Shown here: piece by piece, positions 30,900 to 43,139 of the stretch
Numbering within the stretch: the stretch's first letter is position 1
Layout: each line of letters starts with the position of its first letter
NCBI GenBank assembly: GCA_036785325.1
Contig: JAXIVH010000019.1
Coordinates: 3,099,737 to 3,163,736, forward strand
Reading direction: 5' to 3'
Length of the DNA: 64,000 nucleotides
Source of the DNA: Urophycis tenuis
Taxonomy: Eukaryota > Chordata > Actinopteri > Gadiformes > Phycidae
Translations under genes and position numbers: made by a program
The notes under the pieces: generated by a model
Databases searched by the model: none
The model's input: only the letters and a program-made list of their open reading frames with translations
Told to the model about the DNA's origin: nothing

Positions 30900-31307
30900 A
30901 CCAGGTGGTGGTGGTGGTGGTGGTGGTGGTGGTAGAGGGGTGCCGGGAGGACTCCTGCCCCCACCCCACATCCACCCATCCACCCTCCCTCCCTCCCTCC
31001 CTCCCTCCCTCCCTCAACCAACCTCCACTATACAACTTTCATTTCCTGTTTTGTTTTTCTTTTGTTGTTGTTGTTGTTGTTGTTGTTTTTGGCGAGTACT
31101 ATAGCAGCAGCACCGCCGGCCTTAGCCTGGAGTTCTGCGGGTGAGGCTTTGGTGCTGGCGAGGACTCGGACTCTATCCGGTCCCACCAAACTGTCTAAAC
31201 GGCTTGGTGGGACTGGATGGATGACCCTTGACCCTTGAGCTGTATGGCAGCTAAACGCTCAAACAAGCTGGAACTGGCACTGACTGGGACATCAAGAGGG
31301 ACTCTCT

Positions 31308-31354
<47 letters not shown>

Positions 31355-32655
31355 CCTCCCTCCCTGTCTCCCCCCCCCCCCCCCCCCTCTCTATGGGCCT
31401 GCCTGACAGATGGACGCTGTGGTCTGGTCTGTTCTCGGGGTCCGCCTACACCAGGAAGTAACCCTTTCTGAGGCGGGAAGATGAAAACCCGCGCCGCGTC
31501 CCCTTTTTATCTGACTGTCCGCTAACCTCCTGCTAGCCTGCTAGCCCCCAGCTAGCCTGCTAGCCTCCAGCTCGCCTGCCAACGGGCGGAGTTTTTCCCC
31601 CGTTGGCCCGGAGACCACATCGCTCGAATGCAACCACCGTCACGGCGGATTTCCTCTTCCTGTTTCCTGTGTGCGAGGCCCACCAACCGACTCCTCAACA
31701 AACCCCTTTCAACTGCCCCCTGGTGACCCTGGGTGACCAGTCAGGATCACTTCAGACAGTGTTAGTGTGTGGGGGGGGGGTTACTATATTAAGCGTGTGG
31801 GACTCCTGTAAAAACATTCTCTCATGATGACGATAAATACAATCATGGCAGCACTCTATAGTCTGTTACAATCTGTACAGCAAGTTCGATTTTTTTGTTG
31901 TTTGAAAAACTTTGAGCTCAAAGCTTGTCAGAATTGGCAGGTTGTGCCGTCGCCTCCCGAACGGACCCACAGAGAGAGAACCCACACAATGTTAATCTTG
32001 CTGCCTTGGAAAGTACACTCCTACTGCAGTGTGGACCCACGAGGCAATACTCTCAATCATTCGCATGAAGCCTGCGGTGGTTTACACGCACCGTGAGAAA
32101 CACCCACGACACACACCCGGATCCCAAGACCGGCGCCCTCAAAGCTCCGCCCTCCGCGTGCATCCCCCTAGTGAGTTCCCCCCTGCGCCATGTCCTTCCT
32201 GTCACCCTTAAAGTCACATGGCATCCAACCGGCGTGTCTTGGCGCCCACGCAGGATCAGCTAGGGTGCTGGAGGAAGTGATAGTGGTGGTGGTGTTGGTG
32301 GTGGGGGGGGCGGGGGGGGGGGGGGGGGGGGGGGCGGGCGGGGTCACAACGGTGGGGACGACTGCAATACATGTACAGCTGGACACGCTGACCAATGGGG
32401 AGACGGAGAGGAGGGGAGGGGTGTCTGGAAGATTATGACTGAATTTAACTGAGCCTGGTTTCACGCGTAGAATCATGCAGCTTTGACCAATAAGAATGTG
32501 TTTTTGGTGTATTAGGTTTTGTTTTTTCCTCTTTCTTTTGTGTGTCTGCATATTTATATTGTGCCTTTTTAACCAGTTATTGTAATCTCAAAAAAAGGGA
32601 AGTACCGTCATATGTTTATTATCCAAAGTGTTGTTTTGTTTTTTTAACTCTTTAT

Positions 32656-32715
<60 letters not shown>

Positions 32716-33327
32716 TTCTGCGGAAGCTAACACTTCAGCAACTTGACATGTTTAAAAGACACAAATACTAATTGTGGTTTGATTGTTCTGTCTGTTTATT
32801 CAGTTTATTTTTCTTTTCAAAATGCTTATGATATGACAAATTCATGATATGTTTTTTGTTTTGTTTTTTAAAGCGGTCATGATTTACGGACAGTCTGTTA
32901 TATTACAAATTATACCTTTCTTGGATCTGAATCGTGACAGATGTTTCTGGAGCATCGGGAATGCCTCGTTCAGAGGATTGCGTAACTTCTGAATTGCGAA
33001 AGAAATTCCAAGCTGTCGATTTTATTTTTTTTCTTTTGCGCCCATCACGTGTTGTACCTGTGAAGGAGGCTCGGAGACAATCACCGGAGAACCCGGCTGT
33101 TACACACAGGACAAGCCCGCAGTTGTAGGTAATCCTCAAAAACTCTCTTTGTTTCAACTGTCATGCTTTCAGGATTCTTTTTGTTTTGTCTTTGTTACCC
33201 GGACCCATTTTCGAGGCTCGTTGTGGCTGCCGTGCACATCGTAGTTTTATTTTTCCCTTTCTCAATGCCAAAGACTGTGTATTTTTAAACTGCAACCTTT
33301 GAAACTTTTTTTTTTGTTTCGTGTTCG

Positions 33328-33359
<32 letters not shown>

Positions 33360-33530
33360 CTCGAAGTTCATCTCATGGCGCCGGTGCCGTGCGGCCGAGC
33401 GAGCGTGACGCGCTGAGCTCCACCCACAGCGCTGTCGCCAAGGCTCATTTACATAATCACTATTTGTTAAAGGCCTCCCGCCGTGTTCTGTACACACTCC
33501 CTCTGCAATGTAAATAAATTATCAAAAAAT
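30900..33530 (+). other. eya3: 3' untranslated region of eya3
   Basis: No coding exon follows the stop at 30897-30899. A polyadenylation signal AATAAA lies at 33513-33518, giving a UTR of about 2.6 kb. It carries many simple repeats: GGT (30903-30933), CCCT (30985-31015), TTG (31063-31087), CT and poly-C (31302-31388), a G run (32300-32330), AT (32661-32711) and GTT (33327-33358). Confidence 0.6.
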
Positions 33531-34475
33531 GGAAAGAAAACATTATCACGTGTTGTTCAGTGTCTGGTTCTTTTATGTACACACACATACACACAGCTGT
33601 TTTACAGAGAGTTAGGATCACAATTGACAATCGCACTTCATTCATCATATTAAATACTAGCTTCACGGTATACTCAACATTTTCCTGAGCAGAAGTGGTA
33701 AAAAGTGAAGTGACATTGCAATGTAAAAAAGTTGTGCATTTGTTGTGGTCTGTTAATGAGGAAGGAGGTCCGATAGACTGGTCTGTAAACTGCAACAGGC
33801 ACAACAAACTCACAAGCATTACGTGTCTAAACTAAACAACAATAGAAAACAAACCCGGAACCCATTTTGGGAACTTGTACAAGAGCACATGCCCTGCTGT
33901 GCTCTTAAAGATAAGGTAATGTATTTCCAAATAAATACTTTGCGATGAAGAGACTGATGTCCATTTGACTCTGATCTGAGTTGTTTTAAGAGCATCAGGC
34001 ATCTACTTAAAATTAGACACTCGGGAAGCTTCACAGTTTTTAAAACCAGCCTCAAGCATTGGCTAAAGTCAGCACAAATGTGTCACCAACAATGATTGCC
34101 TTGTGTTGATTGTATGAATCATACTGATTCTCTCACAATGACAGTTTTATGTATTGTGCTGTTTTATGTTTTGTATTTGCTGTTTTGCTGCTAGCTATTA
34201 ATGACGGGCATTTAGCAGACGCTTTTATTCAAAGCGACAAAAAGCACTTTTATCAGAAGAAGGTGAAACATTTCATTGCTGTTAATACAGTAAGAAAGTC
34301 ACCAGATCCAGAAGTTTCAAGCGTTTCAATTGCTAGGTTAACCACAGCTAGCGTATAACATCTTAGTGGCTTAGTGGCTTGGCTTAGTGCCTACAAGTTA
34401 CAAAGAGCCACTAAAAAGTGCTAAGTCGTACAAATAAATGAACTAATTCTGTCCCTGCGGTACTCCCCAGCGGAA
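33531..34475. other. Intergenic stretch between convergent eya3 and xkr8
   Basis: No gene is supported. From about 34205 to 34475 the sequence is shared with 49398-49554 plus 50609-50795, so this is the left end of the duplicated xkr8 unit. Its GGCATTTAGCAGACGCTTTT segment (34207) is a recurrent teleost interspersed sequence. Confidence 0.6.
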
Positions 34476-36844
34476 CTAAGAGAAGAAGTTCTGAGCCAAG
34501 CGCTTCAACCTTTTGTTCTCCAGTTTCTCCACCTTCTCCTCCCCCACCTCCAACGTTCTGTCCTCCAGGTTCTCCTCCAACTCATCAAACCCAGAGCGAC
34601 CCCCCTCATCGTGGTACTCAGGGGCCTTCCGCTGACCACTGTCAGGGGAATCTCCAGCGCCGGTGCCTTTGAGACGCATCGGCACGCCGTCGGTCACATC
34701 ACCCGATGCCTGCTCAACGTCTCCCATCTTGGGATGGAGGAAGTTGAAGTACAGCGCCTTGAGCAGCAGGCCCAGCAGGTACGACCCTAAGATGATCGCG
34801 CTTATGACGAGCGACGTGTCCCGGCCTGGCGTGTTGTGGGTCTTCCAGTATGCCAGGCCCCAGAGCAGGCCCAGGTCCAACATCATCAACGTGTGGTAGA
34901 GCGCATAGCGGTACAGGGTGCGGCCGTCGTTCACCTTGAACCAACTGAAGTACCAGATGAGGGCCACCGTGGCGCGATACAGCCACTCCCCCCCGGGGCT
35001 TTCCATCAGCGTGGTCTTGGAGCACCAGGCAAGGAAGACCAGCACCGCCCACCAGCACAGGAAGTGCGGGAAGATGTAGCAGGGCAGGGCGTAGGCGAAC
35101 AGGGCCAGGCCGGCCAGCCGGGAGAAGATGAGCAGGAGGTTCCAGGTGAAGTACAGCAGGGAGGAGCAGAGGCTCGGCTGGGCCTTGTCACTCAGGAAGG
35201 AGCGCATGGAGCGATGGTACAGGGTCACACTGCACGCGATGGCTGCTGCGGACCCGAGCGCCTTCAGCACTGGAGGGTGGGAGAGGATGAGATGGGAGAG
35301 CTTTTGCTTTGGTATCATTTGTGAGAAATAGTATACCCTTCGGGAAGCTATTTGTGAGTGAATTAAGCTACATTGTCTGTTGATCTGCTCTCTCTTCTAC
35401 CGACCTATCATCTTTAATTCCTATGCATAATTTTCAACATGTTCTCAGTTCCTTAGACTAAGTGTGAGTGCAAACTCCTACCTGTGACGGGTTCCGTCCA
35501 TCTTTCGGCCTTCAGCACGACCGTCAGCATCAGCACGAGCTGAGGGGCGCTTTCCGAGAAGGTCTCAAAGAGCCGCAGCAGAGACAGGTCGTGGGCCAGG
35601 AACACAGTCTTGTTCTCTATGAGTTGTTTTTTGGAGCAGAAATTGCGCACGGCACTCTCCAGCACCCCTAAATACCTGCAGGTAGCAGCCAGGAAAGTTA
35701 TTATAAGTAGCAGGTGAGGCGCAATGATGATGATGTAAAAGCAGTGGTAGAATTTCGTGGGAGCCAGAGGGAGCCGAGCTCCCATGAAGTGAGGATTGGC
35801 TCCCATAAAGGCAACACAAAACGCGTCAAACACGCGTTTCTTGACGCGTATTGAACGCGTTCAGAAAGCGCGGGTTGTGGCGCATTCGACAAAGATGTGA
35901 CACATGCCATAACAGTAACATTCGACCTGCCATAACATTAACATTCGACCTGCCATAACATTAACATTCGACCTGCCATAACAGTAACATTCGACCTGCC
36001 ATAACAGTAACATTCGCCCTGCCATAACAGTAACATTCGACCTGCCATGACATTCGACCTGCCATAACGGTAACATTCGACCTGCCATAACATTAACATT
36101 CGACCTGCCATAACAGTAACAGTCGACCTGCCATAACAGTAACATTCGACCAGCCATAACATAGCATTCGACCTGCCATAACAGTAACATTCGACCTGCC
36201 ATGCCGCCCGTGGCTACGCCTCACTGTTTGTTGTTTGCGTGTGTCACCCGGCGCTTTTGCGCACGGTAAGGCTATGAGATTGAGAGACCCTCTTAAAGAC
36301 GATAAGATAATTCGAACCCTGTGTTAAAGGTTTATGCAAAGACTGGGAAAGTCGCTTTAGTATAATTTGTGATGTGATTTGTGAAGGTAACTTCAGAAGG
36401 GGCTTGGAAGGAGTTACACTTTGTATATATACACATATATCATTATATAAGTACACTTTTGTTTTAATATAGTCCTATTATTTTAACTTGTATTATGATT
36501 GTCTGTCTTTCGTTAAAGAATAAAAAAGGTTCACACCACCTTAGGTATACGCCCAACTGGAAGAAGTGCAGGCCTATAAGGACCACCTTGTTCACGCAGC
36601 CCTCTGAGCGACTGTGTGTCTCGTAGTTGTCATACCGGTACCAGAGCCAGCTGAACAGCTGCCCCAGGACCGAGGAGCCCACCAGGAACAGGACCAACAG
36701 CCCCATGTAGATGTACTCTCCGTCCTGGTAGAAATGCACCAGTGCCCATACGTCCAGCACGATGTCCGCCAAGAAGAAAAGCAGCCCAAGAAGGGAAAAT
36801 ACAAAGTCGAAGCGCGAATACTTTCTGATAACTGGACCCTCCAT
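34476..36844 (-). CDS. xkr8: xkr8 copy A: XK-related 8, caspase-activated phospholipid scramblase
   Basis: Three exons on the minus strand: 36844-36540, 35675-35482, 35269-34476. GT-AG borders and phases 2 and 1 join to 430 residues (human XKR8 has 395). The start MEGPVIRKYSRFDFVFSLLG with LVLFLVGSSVLGQLFSWLWY, exon 2 with LLRLFETFSESAPQL, and exon 3 with EWLYRATVALIWYFSWFKVNDGRT are XKR8-type membrane segments. The cytosolic tail carries DVTD followed by G at 34689-34700 (D360 at P1). It matches in position and form the caspase-3 site (DQVD-G, D355) of human XKR8, whose cleavage activates phosphatidylserine exposure in dying cells. It is convergent with eya3. Intron 1 contains the short version of the 23-bp minisatellite. 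The call is firm; activity in this species is inferred. Confidence 0.93.
35908..36203. repeat. 23-bp minisatellite, short allele (about 13 copies)
   Basis: Units of 23 bp (CATAACAGTAACATT followed by CGACCTGC, with a CATTAACATT variant) are tandemly repeated in intron 1 of xkr8 copy A. The same array, with the same flanks, is in copy B at 53503-55735. Confidence 0.97.
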
Positions 36845-37799
36845 GGGATTTGTCCATTTGTTTTCAAAATGTGATACACTAAACTATCTATTCCTCTATT
36901 CTCACACACACGAACACACCTCCGTTCATTTAGACCTATCGAGTATACCAAACGAAAGCGAAAGGAAAGTTGAAGTAACAAATGATCCACTAGTCCGCTC
37001 CCGTTTTCTTATACCCTCCAGGAGTTTAAAGGAATTGAGACGCCCCCTACAGGCTGATTGGCGGTGGTTGTTTTCGGATAATGCCCATTATGGAGTTGGG
37101 CCGGCCTGTGCATACTACTTCAATATACGTCATGGGTTTTAAACCACAATGAAGCAGTCTTTAACCTCGTAACAGATATCACACTCTACTCACTCCATAC
37201 TAGGCTATGTGTCATTGGTTCTTCTTTAACACAATATTTCATTATATTTCATACAATATGTATTCCCCTTGAGGTGTGAAATCCCCTGAAAGAAAACAGC
37301 TGAACCAGTAAATAACACAAGGTGTGGTCCAAATCTAAAATAATGATAAGTTGAAAATTAAAAAAAACAAAGGCTACTTTATTGACAAAGTACAGAGAGA
37401 CCGGCAGCATTGGGCAGCTTATTCCCGATGAAACCCAAAGGTGCATTTAAAATGAAGTCCTGAAAGCAGAGGGGAAATACAGGGGAATATAAGTCAATGT
37501 TGACTCATTGTCTTCACATGTGACGATGCCGTTGCTTGGATTCTGCGGTTGGCCACTGATGTTCCCCCTGCTGTTTCGTGGCTGTCTTAGAAAACAGTGC
37601 AATATTTGGGGGGATTGTCTCTACCTGCATGTAACCCATTCTTAAAGCTTTACATGACAATACATTCAAAATGTTAAAAAATATATTTAGAAGAAAATCT
37701 CTTGGTGCACCCCATGAAAAACTATTTAAAACCATGGTGATCCATAAAACTTTCAAAAACAAAGCGAAAACATCACAAGAGGTGTAACAGTGTTTAAAG

Positions 37800-38998
37800 C
37801 AGTGGCGTAGCCACAGGTGTGCCAGGGTGTGCCTGGGCCACCCAAACGTGACCCTGGCACACCTAAAATATTCTGCTCGCAATTGACACAATGTTACATA
37901 AAGCCGTACGTTTCTACAACCATATCGTTAACAAGCGGAAGATGTGATAATAAAGACACGGGCTCTGGACACTGACAGACTAAGTTGCATGCAACACGCA
38001 CCCTTGGCGAGAACAGACATTTTCGAATGTTTTAGCCAGAGCCGTACAGCTCTGGTTAGCTGGTTAACAAACTCACGTGTTGATTTTTTAGAACTACAAT
38101 AAAATTAATTTCTAAAATAGCCACAGAATTGCAAGTTTTTATTTTAGCAATTAGTCACGAGAGGGTGTGGATTATGGAGAAAATATGGAACGCCTCTCAG
38201 GCATTCCATATTTTCTCCATAATTCACATCGTCGAGTGGCTAATTGCTATTCTAAAACTGTTACCAATGCGGCAATATGAAAAATCATAGACATGTAGCA
38301 ATAAAAACGCTTCCGTTTCACTAATAATTCACTAGATGCGCAACAAAGTAGTTCCCAGATACAAGGAAGTAGTTCCCGGCCAGGTTGCAGAAACAACACG
38401 TCGCTTGCAAGCAATCACTTTATTTTTAACAGCCCCTTTCCACAAGCAGTTTATCGACACTACAGACCATCGTTTGTGCAGTTAATTAATGCTTTGAACA
38501 AAAAAACAAATCCCTACAGGGTTTCTTTATTGTCGTCGTCGTTGCTATGCACGGAGTGATATGTGAAGCGGTCAGCAGCAGCATTGGATGGGGACAGGTG
38601 TACCTTATCTTATAAGGTACACCTATCAGCCAATCAGAATCAAGCATTGGGACTAACAGTTTTAGAATCTGCCTTAAAATAGCCGACAGCTCATTATTTT
38701 TTACTTAGATCTTCATTTCAGTTTGACAATTAACCATGTTGCAGCCTTCAGTGAATTATATTCTTGCAAGCTAGCATATTTTAACGTGCGTTTTTTGATT
38801 TTCAATACGCGATCACCTTACTTTTGAGAGCACTGAAAAAGGCTATAGGCCACACAGTAAGTGGTGTTTTCATTTTCAGCTGAGCCTCCACATCATTTGC
38901 ATCACACATGTCCTATTTGCGCCCTTAATTTTCACTGGGTTGAGGCCACCCAAAATCTCACAGGCGCACCTTAATTAAAATTTCTGGCTACACCACTG
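37800..38998. mobile_element. Non-autonomous hAT element upstream of xkr8 copy A
   Basis: TIRs CAGTGGCGTAGCCA and TGGCTACACCACTG bound a 1,199-bp element with perfect 8-bp duplications GTTTAAAG (37792-37799, 38999-39006). It includes a long imperfect hairpin at about 38140-38262 and a short perfect one at about 38598-38626. No transposase frame is seen. Confidence 0.92.
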
Positions 38999-39006
38999 GT
39001 TTAAAG

Positions 39007-39935
39007 TCACGGAAAACAATCAAATAGATGGCATACAATCAATTATGCCCGAAGCCATATGCACTACACTGGAGGGATATTCAGTTTTTGTCGCAGAAGA
39101 ATTTACTCACGGTTTGTAAACAACACAAAAATATTGTGGTGACATTAAGAGAGACCTGGTGGGTGACATTAGGAGCAGGGACTCCTTTATCGCTGATGTG
39201 GTGCAGCTGTGCAGAGAAGTGGGAAGGGACAATCTGGTAATATAGGTGTGGGAGATGTGGCGTGGGAGGGAGAGGAGCAACAAGTTCGGCATAGCTGGGG
39301 AGGGTGTCGTTCGCAGCGATCTAGAGCTGCCGGCGACGAAGACAGTTAGCCAAGGGGAGTTAATGACGCAGGTGTTAGGAGGGGAGGCTGGTTGCCTCCT
39401 TTAGTTGGACCAGGGCCTTCGTAAAGAGTGCCGTGTGGCCATCGCTCCCTGTGCGGCCACTACAGCGCCCTTCTTTCCTCCAGCCGCTTCCTGTCCTCGC
39501 CGTCCAGCGAAGCCGTTGCCCCGGGGAGTTGGACGGCGGTATAAGCTCAGACCCCGGGGGAGGGTCTCGCCGGGCGGGCGAGCTAAATACAAACCAGTCT
39601 TAACTTTGTATGAAGTTATTTAGTATAGGTAGAGGTTGGCCTATTTTTATAGTGTATGCAGTGGTGGGGTTGCCGGGGCAGGAGTGACGGGTCTGTGGGT
39701 GGGCGGTCTACGGGTGTCATATGCCATCCAGCCTTTCCTGGAAGTCACTGGTTTCCCAGGGGAAATACTATTGGATACATCTATGCTGATGCTGTCTACC
39801 TCAGTCACTGACTGTAGTGCGTGACTGTAGCTTTCAGCCAGGAGAAGATGTCGTCAGGTGGCGTCCAACTTTCACAGGGTGTTTCGACCCTGAACCACAA
39901 CACCCTCTAGTTGGCAGGTCGGCAGTGGTGGCCAG
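39007..39935. other. Unclassified repeat-like sequence upstream of the LINE fragment
   Basis: No intact gene is seen. The GC-rich stretch 39400-39600 (GCGGCCACTACAGCGCCC, GGTATAAGCTCAGACCCC) looks like retroelement untranslated or LTR sequence, but I see no pair for it in the window. Confidence 0.35.
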
Positions 39936-40845
39936 TCACTGCCCATCTCCTCCTGGCCCCCAGCTCAACTCCTCCCTTCTACTCCAGAGCCAGCAAGACG
40001 CTCTTTCTGCTGCCTCACCCAACCTACGGACAGCTGCCTTCCTCTCCCTTCCTGCTATACCCAGAGCTGTGAGTGTCTTCCACACAGACTGCGCCGGGAA
40101 ACCCCTACACCCGACCTCAACCGGGAATAGCCATGTCTGCCACCCTTTGGCCCTGCACTGCTCAACGAGGTCCTGATACTTGGTGGCTTTCCGCTCATAG
40201 GCCTCCTCGCACCCGTCTTCCCACGGGACCGTCAGTTCAATCAAGATGATCTTCCTTGCCTCCTCAGACCATAAGACCACGTCCGGCCTCAGTGGTGTTT
40301 GCACAACCTGGGGGAAGACTAGTTTCCTTCCCAGGTCCTTGTGCTGCTTGCAAGAGGCTCTTTTTGGTCTTCTTAGGGGCTGGTGGTTTCTCCCCTTCTC
40401 TGATGAACTGAATGGATGTCGCCGGCCTTGTACTGGTCTAGCACTTTTTCTGCCTCTCCCACTCCAAGATGTCAGCCAGCGCACTGAGAACCTTGTCATG
40501 GAGCCACCTGTATCTTCCTTGGCTAACAGCTGTTTTGCATCCTGCCAGTATGTGCGCCATTGTTCTCCTCCCTCCGCATAGCCTACACAATGGGTCCTCC
40601 CTCATTCCCCGTCTGTGGAGGTTTGTTGGTGATGGAAGGGTGTTGTACACTGAACGAAGCAGGAAGGAGATGCGAAAGGGCTCCAGTCTCCAGATCTCAG
40701 GCCACGTGATCTTCCGCTTCGGCAGGTCCCACTTTGTCCAGGCGCCTTGTACTCCAAGTTCAACAGCCCTAGACCTGCGCCTTTCTTCCTCTAGGTGTCG
40801 GCTTGGATCATGTCCCTCCTCTGCCTTGGGTCTGCTTTTCCCCAC
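39936..40845 (-). mobile_element. 3' fragment of a non-LTR retrotransposon with restriction-like endonuclease
   Basis: Two overlapping minus-strand frames (40845-40438 and 40499-39936) encode the C-terminal end of a reverse transcriptase protein. They show a zinc-knuckle CRLCGGRRTMAHILAGC, then RPDVVLWSEEARKIILIELT, the RPD...E/D core of the restriction-like endonuclease of R2/R4/NeSL-type LINEs. The reverse transcriptase itself is missing and a frame break lies near 40440-40500, so it is a dead fragment. The exact clade is not decided. Confidence 0.6.
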
Positions 40846-41015
40846 TGCTGGAAGTGGGTGGATTCAAGTCCTTGCCTCCCTATGCATGGGTTCCCGATGA
40901 TGTCCTTCAGCTTCAATGAGCTTTCAGCTTGTGCCACTGATGTGTCAGCTGCCCATTTCCGTCCTGATCCCGTAGTGACGCCTGCTCTTCTGACTTTGTC
41001 ATCAGTGGAGTTGCT

Positions 41016-42480
41016 TTACTGTGCGTAAAGCAACTTCAGCTCCTCAATGAACTCGTTATATCCAGTTTTATCAGGCAGCCGGTCTCCTTGAGATAGCATA
41101 CAGGCCTCCATGTTCTTAGCCACAGTTAACTGCTTCGGGTCGAGTGTTTTGTCACTTGATTTTCCTTCATTCAATGTGATACCATGGAGAGAGTTTTCCT
41201 CAATGCCCCTCTGGCTCAGTTCAGTGTAGCACCCTGGCTGATCTGACATGCCCTCCAGTACCCTGATTTCCCGACAAATTGTCTTGCGTGCAGACTCCCT
41301 TAGCTCCATTCGGTTTTTGTTAGATGTGCTATACAGTGAATATAACTTCATCGTCCATCAATATTTTAAAGTCATTTATAGCGCCCATCTCTTTCACTAC
41401 ATCTGCGACTGCGAGCTCAAGGGTGGGCTGAGCCGTGCCACACTGTAATGTTGGGGGAACATGGCCTGGAGCCTACTGGCTACTCCGTTTTTGCATCCTA
41501 ACATGACAGAAGCGCCATCACAAGTTACTCCAATAAGGGTGTTACAGAGAAAATCCTGAGTCAAATGCAGGCGTTCTAGAGCAGATAATAGTTGGTGGAC
41601 AATGCCTTGAGCAGTTAGATCATCTAGCTCTACCACTTCAGTAAAAATGTTTATAGGCTTGTCCATATCTGGCAGCTAAACCCTTATATATATATTATCA
41701 AGCAACTCTTTTTGCTTAAACTGGTTGACTCATCCAGCACTATACTGAGTTTGGATGCGCACTGTACTATTTTTTCAAACAGTTTTCTTATTAATTCTTC
41801 CGAAATATGTTTCTGTATGTTTGCAAACCCAACATTGGAATGCAAAATCCTCCCCATATCAAGTCCATTTAACTCTTGGCAATCAATCTCATGTTCAAAG
41901 CCATAAGCGGGACGGTGACGTTTAGCCTCCTTCTACGCGGTGCAAAATACGTGAGCTGCGGTGGCAATCTGTTCAGACTGACTATTTATTATAGCCTGTC
42001 CTAAAGTGTCTCTTTAGCATTCATATTTACTTGACTAGGTGAGCCTTGGAACGGGCATGTTCATATACTTTTTTTCTGAATGCACGTTGCTGTTTTTTAA
42101 TATCTGACTGGAGCAGATGAGGTTACTGTGCATGAGACCCACTCTTTTGTGAGTTTCATCCCCCCGTCTTCTCTGACCCTAAAGTCCGGACCGCCTTACA
42201 TGTTGTACCTACAGCCCAAACCTGAATTTTCCATAAGAAGCCAGTGGTAGTAAGTCTGTTTCACCTTCAACTGAGCTGCTATCCAAGTTGTGCATCCCAT
42301 CCCTCACCTGTCGCTGGACATCCCATACTCTTCTCCACTCAAAGCGCTCTCCTTTCCTTCTGAATCCTGCTGTGAAATGAAGCCAGCTGATGCCGCGGTT
42401 CCTGCCTGTTGTTGAGGCTGGTGGTGGACCACCTGGCAGACTGCTGGCACTTTAGCGGGCTCCCGCTCCGGCTGCCGGTG
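41016..42480 (-). pseudogene. Degenerate hAT-type transposase relic
   Basis: Minus-strand pieces at 41666-41397 (NIFTEVVELDD, then LIGVTCDGASVMLGCKNGV) and 41351-41016 resemble the RNase H-like core of hAT transposases of the ZNF862/KIAA1586-like group, where the CDGASVM motif is typical. The frame is broken between pieces, and neither a zinc-finger N-terminus nor TIRs are visible. Confidence 0.5.
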
Positions 42481-43008
42481 AACCCATAGACTGTATATAT
42501 ATATGGACAAACCCTCCGTGACGTCACCCATAGATTTCTTAACAGCGGAGATGAAGCCTAAAATTGAGCTTCTGGGCACCGCCATCTTGGACATTTCAGT
42601 CTGTGTTCTAAGCCCGCCTACCTCCGGCCAGACCAATCAAAGCCTCGAATCCGTGAAGGTCATGCCGTGATGACATATGACAGCTGCCAATCAAGTTGAC
42701 CACACCCTTAATTATTCATAAAATAAATCCTTCTCTGTGCATTAAAATAATGGATTCTAAAAAAATTCACCCCCCTCACAGTTGTCATGGACTCGAACAC
42801 TACTGAAAGACACCAAAACCGTTTTTTTGAACCAGGCTGTAAACATGTTTATTTTGGCTGTAAAGTTGGACATTTTAACATGGGTGTCTATGGGAGTTGA
42901 CTCCTTTCTGCAGCCAGCCTCAAGCGGCCAGTCGAGGAACTGCAAGTTTTTGCACTTCCGCATGGGCTTCATTTTTCAGCATGGAATGTTGCCGCTTGGG
43001 TGAATCTG
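42481..43008. mobile_element. Probable non-autonomous teleost interspersed repeat
   Basis: The segment starting ACCCATAGACTGTATATATA and including CCGTGACGTCACCCATAG, GCCATCTTGGACATTTC and CTATGGGAGTTGACTCC looks like a high-copy fish repeat inserted in the hAT relic. Weak end symmetry (ACCCATAG to CGCTTGGGT) is present; class not certain. Confidence 0.35.
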
Positions 43009-43139
43009 ACTTGCTGCTGCCGTGATACCCGCATCCTGAATCACAAAATATGCTCTTCTAATGTCAGACTGATCATGCTTGTAGTGGAGGCTGTGTCAAA
43101 GGGAACACGGTATGCAAAATACACACAGAGCTAGCTAAC

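Noticed and set aside
34836..35324. 162-residue plus-strand frame, also present at 51165-51653
   Set aside because: It is antisense to xkr8 exon 3, and its conservation between copies follows from the near-identical DNA.
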